64,000 bases of DNA from Candidatus Intricatilinea gracilis (GTDB lineage: Bacteria; Pseudomonadota; Gammaproteobacteria; Burkholderiales; Burkholderiaceae_C). The translations under genes and the position numbers were made by a program. Each line of letters begins with the position of its first letter. Positions within the stretch are counted from its first letter, which is position 1. The stretch covers positions 682,001-746,000 of the forward strand of contig JADJDQ010000021.1 of NCBI GenBank assembly GCA_016702605.1. The letters are read 5' to 3'. Below the pieces are notes generated by a model. It was not told the DNA's origin, searched no databases, and was given only the letters and a program-made list of their open reading frames with translations. Positions 16,974 to 25,668 of this stretch are shown piece by piece.

Positions 16974-17771
16974 ATGTTCATCGACTCTCACTGCCACCTG
17001 AGTTTTCCCGAACTGCTGGGCGACATCACCGGCCAGCTGGCTGCCATGCGTGCGGCCAACGTCGACCAGGCCATCTGCATCTGCACGACGATGGAGGAGT
17101 TCGACACCGTGCTGGGCCTGGCGACTGCACACGAGGCGCTGTTCGCCACCGTGGGTGTCCACCCGGACAACGAAGGTGTGATCGAGCCGACGGTGGCCGA
17201 CCTGGTCGAACGCGGCGCCCACGCCAAGGTGGTGGCCATCGGCGAAACCGGGCTCGACTACTACCGCCTGGGCGAGCGCAGCGTGGCCGACGTGGAGTGG
17301 CAGCGCGAGCGCCTGCGGGTGCATGTGCGCGCTGCCCGTCAGTTGGCCAAGCCGTTGGTGGTGCACACCCGCAGTGCCTCGGCCGACACCTTGCGCATCC
17401 TGGCCGAGGAGGGCGCCGATGCCGTCGGCGGAGTGTTTCACTGTTTCACCGAAACGGCAGAGGTGGCGCGCGCCGCACTCGACATGGGCTTCCATATCTC
17501 GTTTTCGGGCATCCTGACCTTCAAGAACGCGCAGGACCTGCGCGACATCGCCACCTGGGTGCCGCTGGATCGCTGCCTGATCGAGACCGACAGCCCCTAC
17601 CTCGCGCCCGTGCCCTACCGCGGCAAGCGCAACAGCCCCGCTTACGTGCCTCACGTGGCTGTCGAAATGGCTAGGCTCAAGGGTCTGCCGGTGGCGGAAC
17701 TGGCCGAGGCCACGAGCGCCAATACACGGGCACTTTTCTCGCTGCCGTCGGCGCCTGGCGCCTCGACTTGA
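16974..17771 (+). CDS. tatD: TatD family metal-dependent hydrolase
   Basis: A 265-residue TIM-barrel metallo-hydrolase; family members act as 3'-5' DNA exonucleases. The metal ligands are visible as DSHCH at residues 4-8, GETGLDYY, VVHTRS, FHCF and ETDSPYLAP. The ATG at 16974 (MFIDSHCH) is the standard start of the family. Last gene of the mltG-tmk-holB-pilZ block but separated from pilZ by a strong terminator. Confidence 0.93.
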   Translation: MFIDSHCHLSFPELLGDITGQLAAMRAANVDQAICICTTMEEFDTVLGLATAHEALFATVGVHPDNEGVIEPTVADLVERGAHAKVVAIGETGLDYYRLGERSVADVEWQRERLRVHVRAARQLAKPLVVHTRSASADTLRILAEEGADAVGGVFHCFTETAEVARAALDMGFHISFSGILTFKNAQDLRDIATWVPLDRCLIETDSPYLAPVPYRGKRNSPAYVPHVAVEMARLKGLPVAELAEATSANTRALFSLPSAPGAST

Positions 17772-17774
17772 GGT

Positions 17775-17792
17775 CTCGGCCGGTCGGCCGAG
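17775..17792 (+). terminator. Hairpin after tatD, possible terminator
   Basis: CTCGGCCG-GT-CGGCCGAG is a near-perfect 18-base palindrome starting 4 bases after the tatD stop. The tract that follows (GCTTCCTCCC) has few Ts, so intrinsic termination would be weak. Confidence 0.4.
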
Positions 17793-17941
17793 GCTTCCTC
17801 CCGCATAAGTGGGAGGGCGTAGTTCACGCATCACCTGTCGGATTTCTTCTGACGTCGTTTTTGTAGATTTGGCCACTGCACAGGCTGTGCGCAACGTCCT
17901 ACGATGCATTCACCGCATCGACATCAACCTAGGACGCCGCC

Positions 17942-18187
17942 ATGAAGACCCAGTCTGCCAAGACCGCCCCGGACCCCTTCGCGCTCATGATGGACCCGCA
18001 GTCCGTGCTGGCCGCTGTGGAATGTTCCGAGCGTCTGCAAGGCCTGAGCCGCCACGTCTACCGTCCGCTGGACAAGCCCCTGATTCCTCGTGTAGGCAAC
18101 GACATCGACGCCTTCGATCAGCAGGTCGACAGCGACACCGTCAGCGGCTTGACGATCGACGACACCCTGTCGTGGGGCGGGCAGTAA
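17942..18187 (+). CDS. Small protein of unknown function
   Basis: An 81-residue protein I do not recognise. It is soluble-looking and acidic, with no signal peptide, membrane segment or Cys pair. It begins MKTQSAKTAPDPFALMMD and ends SGLTIDDTLSWGGQ, with the middle DPQSVLAAVECSERLQGLSRHVYRP probably helical. Codon use has the strong G/C third-position bias of neighbouring genes, which supports it as real. It stands alone between tatD and def, and no other frame over it is more plausible. Confidence 0.65.
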   Translation: MKTQSAKTAPDPFALMMDPQSVLAAVECSERLQGLSRHVYRPLDKPLIPRVGNDIDAFDQQVDSDTVSGLTIDDTLSWGGQ

Positions 18188-18357
18188 TCGTCGGTTGAAC
18201 CGGTCGCCAGCTCGATCGATGGTTGCCGCGCAGCAGCGTGGCAAGCACACGACGGATCCTCTCTGATCGACCCCGCACCCGGCCCGACGGCTGTGGTCTG
18301 CAGGCACTGATCGATGCGGTGAGAATCACCCGGCCAACACCACGAGGGCTCGGGCGC

Positions 18358-18894
18358 ATGACGGTCAGACAGATACTCAAGATGGGCGACGCGCGGCTCT
18401 TGCGCATAGCCAAACCGGTCGAGCAGTTCGACAGCGCCGAATTGCACGCGCTGATTGCCGACCTGTCGGACACCATGGCCGCCGCCAACGGCGCCGGCAT
18501 CGCGGCGCCGCAGATCGGCGTCGATCTGGCGGTGGTGCTGTTCGGCTTCGACCACAACCAGCGTTACCCCGACGCACCGCCGGTGCCACGCACCGTGCTC
18601 ATCAATCCACAGATCACACCACTCGGTGACGCCGAAGATGACGGCTGGGAAGGTTGCCTGTCGGTGCCGGGCATCCGTGCCATGGTGCCGCGCTGGTCGC
18701 GCATCCGTTACACCGGCGTCGATCCGCAGGGCCAGGTCATCGACCGCGTTGCCGAAGGTTTCCACGCTCGCGTGGTGCAGCATGAATGTGACCACCTGAT
18801 CGGCAAACTCTTCCCGATGCGGGTGCGCGACTTCAGCCGCTTCGGCTACACCGAGGTGCTGTTTCCCGGACTGGATCCTCGTTCGGACGACTGA
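18358..18894 (+). CDS. def: Peptide deformylase
   Basis: Removes the N-formyl group from new proteins. All three motifs are present: GAGIAAPQIG at residues 45-54, EGCLSVPG at 98-105 with metal ligand Cys100, and HECDH at 142-146. The 178-residue length is normal. MTVRQILKMGD was chosen as the start because it matches the family N-terminus; the frame is open upstream. It is not next to fmt here, so it may be a second or stand-alone deformylase. It converges on the SPFH gene with 5 bases between stops. Confidence 0.93.
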   Translation: MTVRQILKMGDARLLRIAKPVEQFDSAELHALIADLSDTMAAANGAGIAAPQIGVDLAVVLFGFDHNQRYPDAPPVPRTVLINPQITPLGDAEDDGWEGCLSVPGIRAMVPRWSRIRYTGVDPQGQVIDRVAEGFHARVVQHECDHLIGKLFPMRVRDFSRFGYTEVLFPGLDPRSDD

Positions 18895-18899
18895 TCGAC

Positions 18900-19814
18900 T
18901 CAGCCCGGCGCCTTTTGCTTGAACAGCGCCATCGCCGTGCCGATCAGGCCAGCCACTTCACTCATGTTGCCCGGCACGATCATGGTGTTGTTCTTCTGTG
19001 CCAGCTGGGCGTAGGCGTCCACGGCCTTTTCGGCCACCTTGAGCTGCACCGCCTGGGCGCCGCCGGGTTGCTCGATCGCTGCGGCAATCTTGCGGATGGC
19101 GTCGGCGGTGGCTTCGGCCACGGCAGTGATGGCGGCGGCTTCGCCCTGGGCCTTGTTGATCTCGGCGGCCTTCTGGCCTTCGGACCTGGCGATGAAGGCT
19201 TCGCGTTCACCGGTGGCGATGTTGATCTGTTCCTGGCGCCGGCCCTCGGACGCTGCGATGAGTGCACGTTTGCCGCGTTCGGCGGTGATCTGTGCCTGCA
19301 TGGCGTGCAGGATCTCGGCCGGTGGTGTGAGGTCCTTGATCTCGTAACGCAGCACCTTCACGCCCCAGTTGAGCGCGGCTTCGTCCAGCGCATTGACCAC
19401 GTGGGCGTTGATGGCATCACGTTCCTCGAAGGTCTTGTCCAGCTCCATCTTGCCGATCACGCTGCGCAGCGTCGTCTGCGCCAGCTGGGTGATGGCCAGG
19501 ATGTAATTGCTCGAGCCGTAGCTGGCGCGCTGCGCGTCGGTGACCTGAAAGTACAGGATGCCGTCGACCTGCAACTGGGTGTTGTCGCGTGTGATGCAGA
19601 CCTGGCTGGGCACATCGAGCGGGATCTCCTTGAGCACGTGTTTGTAGGCCAGTCGGTCGACGAAGGGCACGAGAAAGTTCAGCCCCGGCACCAGCGTCGC
19701 GTGGTACTTGCCCAGGCGCTCGACGACCCAGGCATGCTGCTGAGGCACGACCTTGATCGACCTGGTGACGAAGAGGATGGCGACGACGAAGACGACAAGT
19801 GCGAGGATGTCCAT
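18900..19814 (-). CDS. qmcA: SPFH/band-7 membrane protein, QmcA-like
   Basis: A stomatin/prohibitin-family protein of 304 residues. It has an N-terminal membrane anchor (residues 1-18), then RLGKYHATLVPGLNFLVPFVD and the SPFH core, and a long Ala/Glu-rich coiled coil (residues ~175-260) that drives oligomerisation. E. coli QmcA is an inner-membrane protein linked to protein quality control. The NfeD-like gene lies 24 bases upstream on the same strand, the usual pairing. Confidence 0.9.
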   Translation of the reverse strand: MDILALVVFVVAILFVTRSIKVVPQQHAWVVERLGKYHATLVPGLNFLVPFVDRLAYKHVLKEIPLDVPSQVCITRDNTQLQVDGILYFQVTDAQRASYGSSNYILAITQLAQTTLRSVIGKMELDKTFEERDAINAHVVNALDEAALNWGVKVLRYEIKDLTPPAEILHAMQAQITAERGKRALIAASEGRRQEQINIATGEREAFIARSEGQKAAEINKAQGEAAAITAVAEATADAIRKIAAAIEQPGGAQAVQLKVAEKAVDAYAQLAQKNNTMIVPGNMSEVAGLIGTAMALFKQKAPG

Positions 19815-19838
19815 GACGGTTCCGATCTGTGAGGAAAC

Positions 19839-20270
19839 TCAGCTCGACACGACGAGCTGATTGCCGTCGATCGAACGTATGGTGTAGTGGCCGGCGCCTG
19901 GTGGTGGACCGTCACCTTGCCAGCGTGCCGACCATTCGGCGCCGCGGTAATGCACACGCGCCGTCCCATCGGCCGCCCAGCGGGTCACATGCACCTGGCG
20001 GCCGATGTCGGACAACACGTCGGGGTTGGCGTTGGCTGGCACCGGTGGCGGACGGTGGGCGCGCAAGGTGGTCCATGCAGCCACTGCGCCGCCGCCTACC
20101 AGCGCGGCACCCAGCAGTTGTCCCACCCAGCTCGCACCCAGCGAGGCAGCCAGGCCACCGGCGGCCAGACCAAGTGCAATCATGAGCAGGTAGAAGGTGC
20201 CCGTGGCCAGTTCGGCGGCCACGGCCACTGCCGCGGCAATCCACCAGACCGTGCTGGCATCGATGTCCAT
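19839..20270 (-). CDS. NfeD-like membrane protein
   Basis: A 143-residue short NfeD (NfeD1b type). Two or three hydrophobic segments fill residues ~7-70 (WWIAAAVAVAAELATG, FYLLMIALGLAAGG), followed by a small OB-fold-like beta domain (GRQVHVTRWAADGTARVHYRGAEW). These proteins are typically encoded beside SPFH proteins and are thought to work with them in membrane microdomains. It is the first gene of the pair. Confidence 0.85.
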   Translation of the reverse strand: MDIDASTVWWIAAAVAVAAELATGTFYLLMIALGLAAGGLAASLGASWVGQLLGAALVGGGAVAAWTTLRAHRPPPVPANANPDVLSDIGRQVHVTRWAADGTARVHYRGAEWSARWQGDGPPPGAGHYTIRSIDGNQLVVSS

Positions 20271-20432
20271 GGGGGGTTCCAGTGAGAGTTGGCCTCATGC
20301 CAGTGTAGGGTGCTGCGGCACCTGCAAGCTGCGAGTCATCATGCACCGCAGCAACTGTGCGGCGTCGTCACATGGCGGCCCTAAACTGCGCCCATCCTCA
20401 GCACCCGACCTTCCCGCGAAGCAAGCCTTGCC

Positions 20433-22688
20433 ATGCAGCGTTTTCACTTTCCCATCGTCATCATCGACGAGGACTTCCGCAGCGAGAACACCTCGGGTCT
20501 GGGCATCCGTGCCCTGGCCCAGGCGATCGAGAAGGAAGGCTTCGAGGTGCTGGGCGCCACCAGCTACGGCGACCTGAGCCAGTTCGCGCAGCAGCAAAGC
20601 CGCGCGGGCGCCTTCATCCTGTCGATCGACGACGAGGAGTTCACGCCCGGCCCCGAGCTCGACCCGGCGGTGCTTTCGCTGCGCAAGTTCATCGAGGAAA
20701 TCAGATTCCGCAACGCCGAGATCCCGATCTACATCTACGGCGAGACACGCACCAGCCAGCACATCCCGAACGACATCCTGCGCGAGCTGCACGGCTTCAT
20801 CCACATGTTCGAGGACACGCCCGAGTTCGTGGCGCGTCACATCATCCGCGAGTGCAAGAGTTACCTCGACAGCCTTGCGCCGCCGTTCTTCAAGGCGCTG
20901 ATGGACTATGCGCAGGACGGCTCCTACAGCTGGCATTGCCCGGGTCACTCGGGCGGCGTGGCCTTCTTGAAGAGCCCCGTCGGCCAGATGTTCCACCAGT
21001 TCTTCGGCGAGAACATGCTGCGCGCCGACGTGTGCAACGCGGTCGAAGAACTCGGCCAGTTGCTCGACCACACCGGCCCGGTGGCGCACAGCGAACGCAA
21101 TGCGGCGCGTATCTTCAACGCCGACCATTGCTTCTTCGTCACCAACGGCACCAGCACCAGCAACAAGATGGTGTGGCACCACACCGTGGCGCCGGACGAC
21201 GTGGTGGTGGTCGACCGCAACTGCCACAAGAGCATCCTGCACAGCATCATCATGACCGGCGCGATCCCGGTCTTCATGACGCCCACGCGCAACCACTACG
21301 GCATCATCGGGCCGATCCCGCAAAGTGAATTCAGCCGCGAGGCGATCGAACGCAAGATCGCCGCCAACCCGCTGCTGGCCGGGGTGGATGTCAAGACCGT
21401 CAAGCCGCGCATCATGACGTTGACGCAGAGCACCTACGACGGTGTGCTCTACAACACCGAGACCATCAAGGGTCTGGTCGACGGCTGGATCGACACCCTG
21501 CACTTCGACGAAGCCTGGCTGCCGCATGCGGCCTTCCACAAGTTCTACGGCACCTATCACGCGATGGGCAAGAACCGCGCTCGGCCCAAGCAGGCGCTGG
21601 TCTACGCCACACAGTCGACCCACAAGCTGCTGGCGGGCCTGAGCCAGGCGTCGCAGGTGCTGGTGCAGGACGCGCAGAACCAGAAGCTCGATCGCCACCT
21701 CTTCAACGAGGCCTACCTGATGCACACGAGCACGTCGCCGCAGTACGCGATCATTGCCTCGTGCGACGTGGCGGCGGCGATGATGGACGCGCCCGGCGGC
21801 CCCGCGCTGGTGGAAGAGAGCATCAAGGAAGCACTCGACTTCCGCCGCGCCATGCGCAAGGTCGACAACGAATTCGGCCACGACTGGTGGTTCCAGGTCT
21901 GGGGGCCGGATCGGCTGGCAGAGGACAGCATCGGACAAGGCGAAGACTGGATACTGCAGGCCAACGAGGCCTGGCACGGCTTCGGTGATCTGGCGACGGG
22001 CTTCAACATGCTCGACCCGATCAAGTCGACCATCATCACGCCCGGCCTGAACATGCAGGGCGAGTTCGCCGAGACCGGCATCCCGGCCAGCATCGTCACC
22101 AAGTTTTTGGCCGAACACGGCGTGGTGGTCGAGAAGACCGGCCTGTACAGCTTCTTCATCATGTTCACCATCGGCATCACCAAGGGCCGCTGGAATACGC
22201 TGCTGACGGCGCTGCAGCAGTTCAAGGACGACTACGACCGCAACCAGCCGATCTGGCGCATCCTGCCCGAGTTCGCGGCGCAGCATCCGGTCTACGAACG
22301 CATGGGCCTGCGCGACCTGTGCCAGGCCATCCACAAGACGTACGCCGAAGGCGACATCGCGCGCCTGACGACCGAGATGTACCTGTCGGACCTGCAGCCG
22401 GCCATGAAACCCAGCGAGGCCTACGCCCACATCGCGCACCGCACGACCGAGCGGGTCGAGATCGACGAACTCGAAGGCCGCATCACCACCTCGCTGCTCA
22501 CGCCTTATCCGCCGGGCATCCCGCTGCTGATTCCGGGTGAACGCTTCAACAAGAAGATCGTCGACTACCTGAAGTTCGCACGCACCTTCAACCAGCGCTT
22601 CCCGGGTTTCCACACCGACGTGCACGGCCTGGTCGAAACCGATGCGGCCGACGGCAAGCGGCGTTATTACGTCGACTGCGTGGCCTGA
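20433..22688 (+). CDS. PLP-dependent arginine/lysine/ornithine decarboxylase
   Basis: A 751-residue fold-type I decarboxylase of the bacterial Arg/Lys/Orn class. The order is a response-regulator-like wing domain (IVIIDEDFRSENTSGLG), the PLP domain with Lys398 in TQSTHKLLAG and the cofactor Asp in HFDEAW, and a C-terminal domain ending YYVDCVA. Such enzymes make a polyamine or cadaverine and consume a proton. Which substrate is used cannot be told from the motifs seen. It stands alone; no antiporter is adjacent. Confidence 0.9.
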   Translation: MQRFHFPIVIIDEDFRSENTSGLGIRALAQAIEKEGFEVLGATSYGDLSQFAQQQSRAGAFILSIDDEEFTPGPELDPAVLSLRKFIEEIRFRNAEIPIYIYGETRTSQHIPNDILRELHGFIHMFEDTPEFVARHIIRECKSYLDSLAPPFFKALMDYAQDGSYSWHCPGHSGGVAFLKSPVGQMFHQFFGENMLRADVCNAVEELGQLLDHTGPVAHSERNAARIFNADHCFFVTNGTSTSNKMVWHHTVAPDDVVVVDRNCHKSILHSIIMTGAIPVFMTPTRNHYGIIGPIPQSEFSREAIERKIAANPLLAGVDVKTVKPRIMTLTQSTYDGVLYNTETIKGLVDGWIDTLHFDEAWLPHAAFHKFYGTYHAMGKNRARPKQALVYATQSTHKLLAGLSQASQVLVQDAQNQKLDRHLFNEAYLMHTSTSPQYAIIASCDVAAAMMDAPGGPALVEESIKEALDFRRAMRKVDNEFGHDWWFQVWGPDRLAEDSIGQGEDWILQANEAWHGFGDLATGFNMLDPIKSTIITPGLNMQGEFAETGIPASIVTKFLAEHGVVVEKTGLYSFFIMFTIGITKGRWNTLLTALQQFKDDYDRNQPIWRILPEFAAQHPVYERMGLRDLCQAIHKTYAEGDIARLTTEMYLSDLQPAMKPSEAYAHIAHRTTERVEIDELEGRITTSLLTPYPPGIPLLIPGERFNKKIVDYLKFARTFNQRFPGFHTDVHGLVETDAADGKRRYYVDCVA

Positions 22689-22698
22689 GTAGCGACGT

Positions 22699-22717
22699 TG
22701 GCCTGCGGCGCAGGCCA
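22699..22717 (+). terminator. Hairpin after the decarboxylase gene
   Basis: TGGCCTGC-GGC-GCAGGCCA, an 8-bp perfect stem with a 3-base loop, 11 bases beyond the stop. There is no T-run after it, so termination is uncertain; it could instead protect the 3' end. Confidence 0.45.
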
Positions 22718-23908
22718 TTCGCGCGCTGCCCGCGCAGTTCGGACGGTGAGGGGTGGGCTGTCCGCGAGCGACCCGGAACGCAAGGCCAGGCTTGGTTCTC
22801 GATCAACCGATATGCGGTGACGGCCTGCCGGAGGCTGCATGTGGATGCCAGCATCTGGCGTTGAGGCCCAAGTGCCATGTCGGTGCCTGCCAGCTGTGCG
22901 ACGTGAAGGCAGGCTCGGACGGACACCGAGTGCCGACCAGCAGTATTCGACCACGTGGGCGAGGGCACTGACGCCAGACTCGCCCGAAACGGCCGCAGAG
23001 GGCTGGCCATCGGAGGCAGCGCGACAGATATCAAATGCGGCAAGTCATCCGTCGAAGCCGGCCCACCGCCCGATGGATGCGGTCCCCCGGCCATCGAACG
23101 CGGAACGTCCGCCAATGGGTGCGGCGTGCCAACCAACGGATTGGGCGCCACAACCAACGGACCTGGCGTGGCAATCAACGGATCCAGCGCGGCAACCAAC
23201 GGACCCAGCGCGCAGTCCATCGGGTGCTGCGCGCCGTAAGTTGGAAACAACAGCCCATTGGTCGGGTGCGGCGCCGCGCCAATCAAATTCCAGAGCTCGC
23301 CATCCGAGTGCGGCAATTGAAAAGTCCGTCTCGATCCCCCCGCCAGCCAGTGCGTCAGCCCAACATGCGAGTGCGTCGGCCCAAGAAGCCGGTGCGATAG
23401 CGCGACATGCGAGCGCGACAGCGTAGCCGGCCAGTGCGGCAGAGCAGTGAGCAGGTGAGGCGCTGCAACTTGCAGGCGTAGCAGCCCAATCTGTGGTTTC
23501 TGCAATGTACCCGGCCGTTCCTGTTGCCCGGGAATCAGTTCCGCAGCGCACCGTATCGAAGCGCGATTTGCGCCGGGCGGGCGCCGGCACTTCCTGTTGC
23601 GAATACACACGCCGAGTCGCGGGCGTCTGGGCGGTCCGCCACAACGAGCGCAGGGTGGGCGGATCAAGCAGGCAGTCGGTCAATCGGCCGGCGGGCTCCA
23701 ATGTCGTGTGCTGCCGTGGGCGTGATCACAACCAGAGGGCGTCCTGATTGCCCTGCGAACGTTTGATCAAGACTGACAGCGGGCTTCCAGTTCACGAGAT
23801 TCCGCGGCAGCAAACGACCTGTTGCAGAGGTAGCGCATGGTTGTTCAGGATGCTGCTTTCCTCCGAATGCCGCCATTGCCTCGGAGTCGTGAGCCACTCG
23901 CGAAGCCC
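22718..23908. other. 1.2-kb region without a convincing gene
   Basis: Several reading frames are open on both strands (for example 23045-23701 on the minus strand and 22839-23426 on the plus strand), but none has the strong G/C third-position bias of surrounding genes, a clear ribosome-binding site or a recognisable domain. The core is a 21-bp repeat, annotated separately. The rest looks like decayed or non-coding sequence. Confidence 0.55.
23005..23487. repeat. Degenerate 21-bp tandem array, 23 units in perfect register
   Basis: The sequence can be written as 23 consecutive 21-base units without a single insertion or deletion, though units differ by many substitutions. Typical units are AACCAACGGACCTGGCGTGG plus C, and GCCATCCGAGTGCGGCAATT plus G. 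Positions ~3-5 (CCA), 7-9 (CGG) and 11-15 (TGCGG) are the most conserved. Twenty-one bases is seven codons and also two turns of B-DNA. On the minus strand one open frame reads as heptads such as WADALAC, YAVALAC and RAGSVGC; another reads GLTHWLA and ALSHRLL. Not a CRISPR: there are no unique spacers. Confidence 0.75.
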
Positions 23909-24604
23909 TTACGGTTTTGGCCGGTACTCGCCTCGGTGCCTCATGAAGCGGTGGTAGGACATGCGCAGGTGCAACTGCATCACTTGACGGGCGAGTTCGC
24001 CGTCACGGGCCTCAGCTGCCAATGTCAGGTCCTGGTGGTGATGCAGGCTCTGCTCCAGTTCGGCGGTGGTATAGAGGTAGAAGGACCGCACGATGATCGG
24101 CATGTCGATCATCGTGTCGAGCATCGCTCGCAGGCGCGGCGATCCTGAATGATCAAGCAGCGTGTGATGGAAGGCCCGGTTCGCTTCCTGGATGCGTGCG
24201 ACGGCACCACCACCGTCCGCGTGGCTGACATCGGCGATGGCTGAGGCCATCTGCGAGTTGCTCGTCTTCAGTCTTGCCACCAGCTCGTCGCCGCCACGTG
24301 TGGCGGCCAGGCTGGCCGCATAGGGCTCCAGCAACATGCGCAGCTGAAACGTCTCCTCGATGTCCCACTCGCTCCACTGGGCGACGTGAATGCCTTGACC
24401 TGCATCGGCCGTGGCAAGACCGTCCTCGACCAGGCGCTTGAGGGCCGCGCGCACGGGCGTGCGACTGATTCCGAACTCCCGGGCGAGCGGTTCTTCCTTG
24501 AGTTGTGTGCCGGGCTTGTAGTGCCCACCCACCAGACGCTGCCGCAGGGTCTCGTAGGCCTTCTCACTGCCTCGTTGTGTCGATCCGCGGTCCATGGTTT
24601 CCAT
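23909..24604 (-). CDS. GntR family transcriptional regulator (FadR/FCD type)
   Basis: Likely repressor of the divergent catabolic cluster. The N-terminal winged helix (AYETLRQRLVGGHYKPGTQLKEEPLAREFGISRTPVRAALKRL) is followed by an FCD ligand domain with the helical pattern FQLRMLLEPYAA, NRAFHHTLLDHSGSPRL and LHHHQDLTLAAEARDGELA; the His residues probably bind a metal that holds a carboxylate effector. The start METMDRGS at 24604 gives 231 residues; an ATG 78 bases upstream is possible. Confidence 0.88.
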   Translation of the reverse strand: METMDRGSTQRGSEKAYETLRQRLVGGHYKPGTQLKEEPLAREFGISRTPVRAALKRLVEDGLATADAGQGIHVAQWSEWDIEETFQLRMLLEPYAASLAATRGGDELVARLKTSNSQMASAIADVSHADGGGAVARIQEANRAFHHTLLDHSGSPRLRAMLDTMIDMPIIVRSFYLYTTAELEQSLHHHQDLTLAAEARDGELARQVMQLHLRMSYHRFMRHRGEYRPKP

Positions 24605-24769
24605 GCTGGCGATTCTAGGCGGCGGGACGTCGGTGCTACCCGTGACATCGGCGCTCGATCTCTTTCTGTACTTACTTTGCACTCATCTGAGGAAATGCTA
24701 GGGGTTTACCCGCCAGTTCTTGTATTGTTTGTATGTTATTTGTACTCTTTGGGCATTCAAGGAACTGAC
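24605..24769. promoter_or_regulatory. Divergent promoter region with TTGTA repeats
   Basis: This gap between the GntR gene and its probable targets is AT-rich compared with its surroundings. Three direct copies of TTGTA[T/C] start at 24720, 24729 and 24740, and TGTACTTAC lies at 24667-24675. These are candidate GntR operators overlapping the promoter of the oxidoreductase gene. Binding is inferred from position and repetition only. Confidence 0.5.
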
Positions 24770-25636
24770 ATGAACGTAGCGATCATTGGTCTTGGCGAAG
24801 TGGGTCGTTGTTATGCGAAGCCGCTGCACGAACACGGCATGAGGCTGAGCTTGTGCGAGACCCGGCCTCCAGCGGCAGCCACCGAACTGGCACAAGCCTG
24901 GGCCCTTCCGCTCCACGCGGCACCGGGCCCGTGGCTGGCCGATGCTGACTGGGTGCTGTCCTGCGTGACCGGTGCGCAGGCGCTGCCGGTGGCCGAACAG
25001 GTGGCCGCACATGTGGCGCGTGGCGCCGGGTTGGCCGACCTGACGACGGCCAGCCCGGCCCTCAAGCGGCATGCTGCCGCTCAGGTCGCGGAGCGCGGTG
25101 TCCGCTACGTCGACACCGCCATCATGGGCGCAATCTCTTTGCACGGGGTGCGCACGCCCCTGCTGGCGGCCGGCACTGGCGCAGAGGAGTTTGGTTCGCT
25201 GATCGCCGGCGCCGGCGGCAAGGTGCAGGTGATCGAAGGCGGCGTCGCGGGCGACGCCATCTCGCTCAAGATACTGCGCAGCGTGTTCACCAAGGGCATG
25301 GAGGCGCTGGCCGTCGAGTTGCTCACCAGCGCCGAGAAGCAGGGCGTGCGCGAGAAGCTCTATGAGCAACTCAGCGACATCGACCAGACGCCTCTGCGCA
25401 GCTTCATCGACATGCTGGTCCGCACGCATGTCATCCATGCAAAGCGCCGTGCGCACGAAGTGCACGACGCGCAGCACGAACTCGCCTCGCAGGGCCTGCC
25501 GTCGCAGGTGCTACCTGGCGTCGAACGACGCTTCCTCGATACCGCCGCCCGACTGGAACGCCAACCGCTGGGCATGCCCGAACCGGACATCAACCAGGCG
25601 CTTGAATGGTTGCTGGCCACGTCCGAACCGGTCTGA
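24770..25636 (+). CDS. NAD(P)-dependent oxidoreductase with DUF1932-type C-terminus
   Basis: A 288-residue protein of the 6-phosphogluconate/beta-hydroxyacid dehydrogenase type. The dinucleotide-binding fold starts at residue 2 (VAIIGLGEVGRCYA, a GxGxxG motif), and the helical C-terminal half with GDAISLKILRSVFTKGMEAL carries the usual catalytic Lys region. Substrate unknown; the surrounding genes suggest a hydroxy-acid formed in aromatic or dicarboxylate breakdown. The ATG at 24770 is preceded by AAGGAA. First gene of the cluster; the aldolase-family gene follows 32 bases on. Confidence 0.85.
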   Translation: MNVAIIGLGEVGRCYAKPLHEHGMRLSLCETRPPAAATELAQAWALPLHAAPGPWLADADWVLSCVTGAQALPVAEQVAAHVARGAGLADLTTASPALKRHAAAQVAERGVRYVDTAIMGAISLHGVRTPLLAAGTGAEEFGSLIAGAGGKVQVIEGGVAGDAISLKILRSVFTKGMEALAVELLTSAEKQGVREKLYEQLSDIDQTPLRSFIDMLVRTHVIHAKRRAHEVHDAQHELASQGLPSQVLPGVERRFLDTAARLERQPLGMPEPDINQALEWLLATSEPV

Positions 25637-25668
25637 ACCACTAACCCACTCTCGACCGGAACATCACC

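Noticed and set aside
20295..22718. 807-codon minus-strand frame opposite the decarboxylase gene
   Set aside because: Antisense shadow of a clear PLP enzyme in high-GC DNA; no recognisable features.
23005..23487. Possible CRISPR array
   Set aside because: Repeats are contiguous with no spacers, and units are far too divergent; no cas gene is near.
22588..23701. Open frames of 359 and 218 codons on the minus strand over the 21-bp repeats
   Set aside because: They lack the genome's third-position bias, have no recognisable domain, and the longer runs into the end of the decarboxylase gene. Kept as an open question in the repeat finding, not called as genes.
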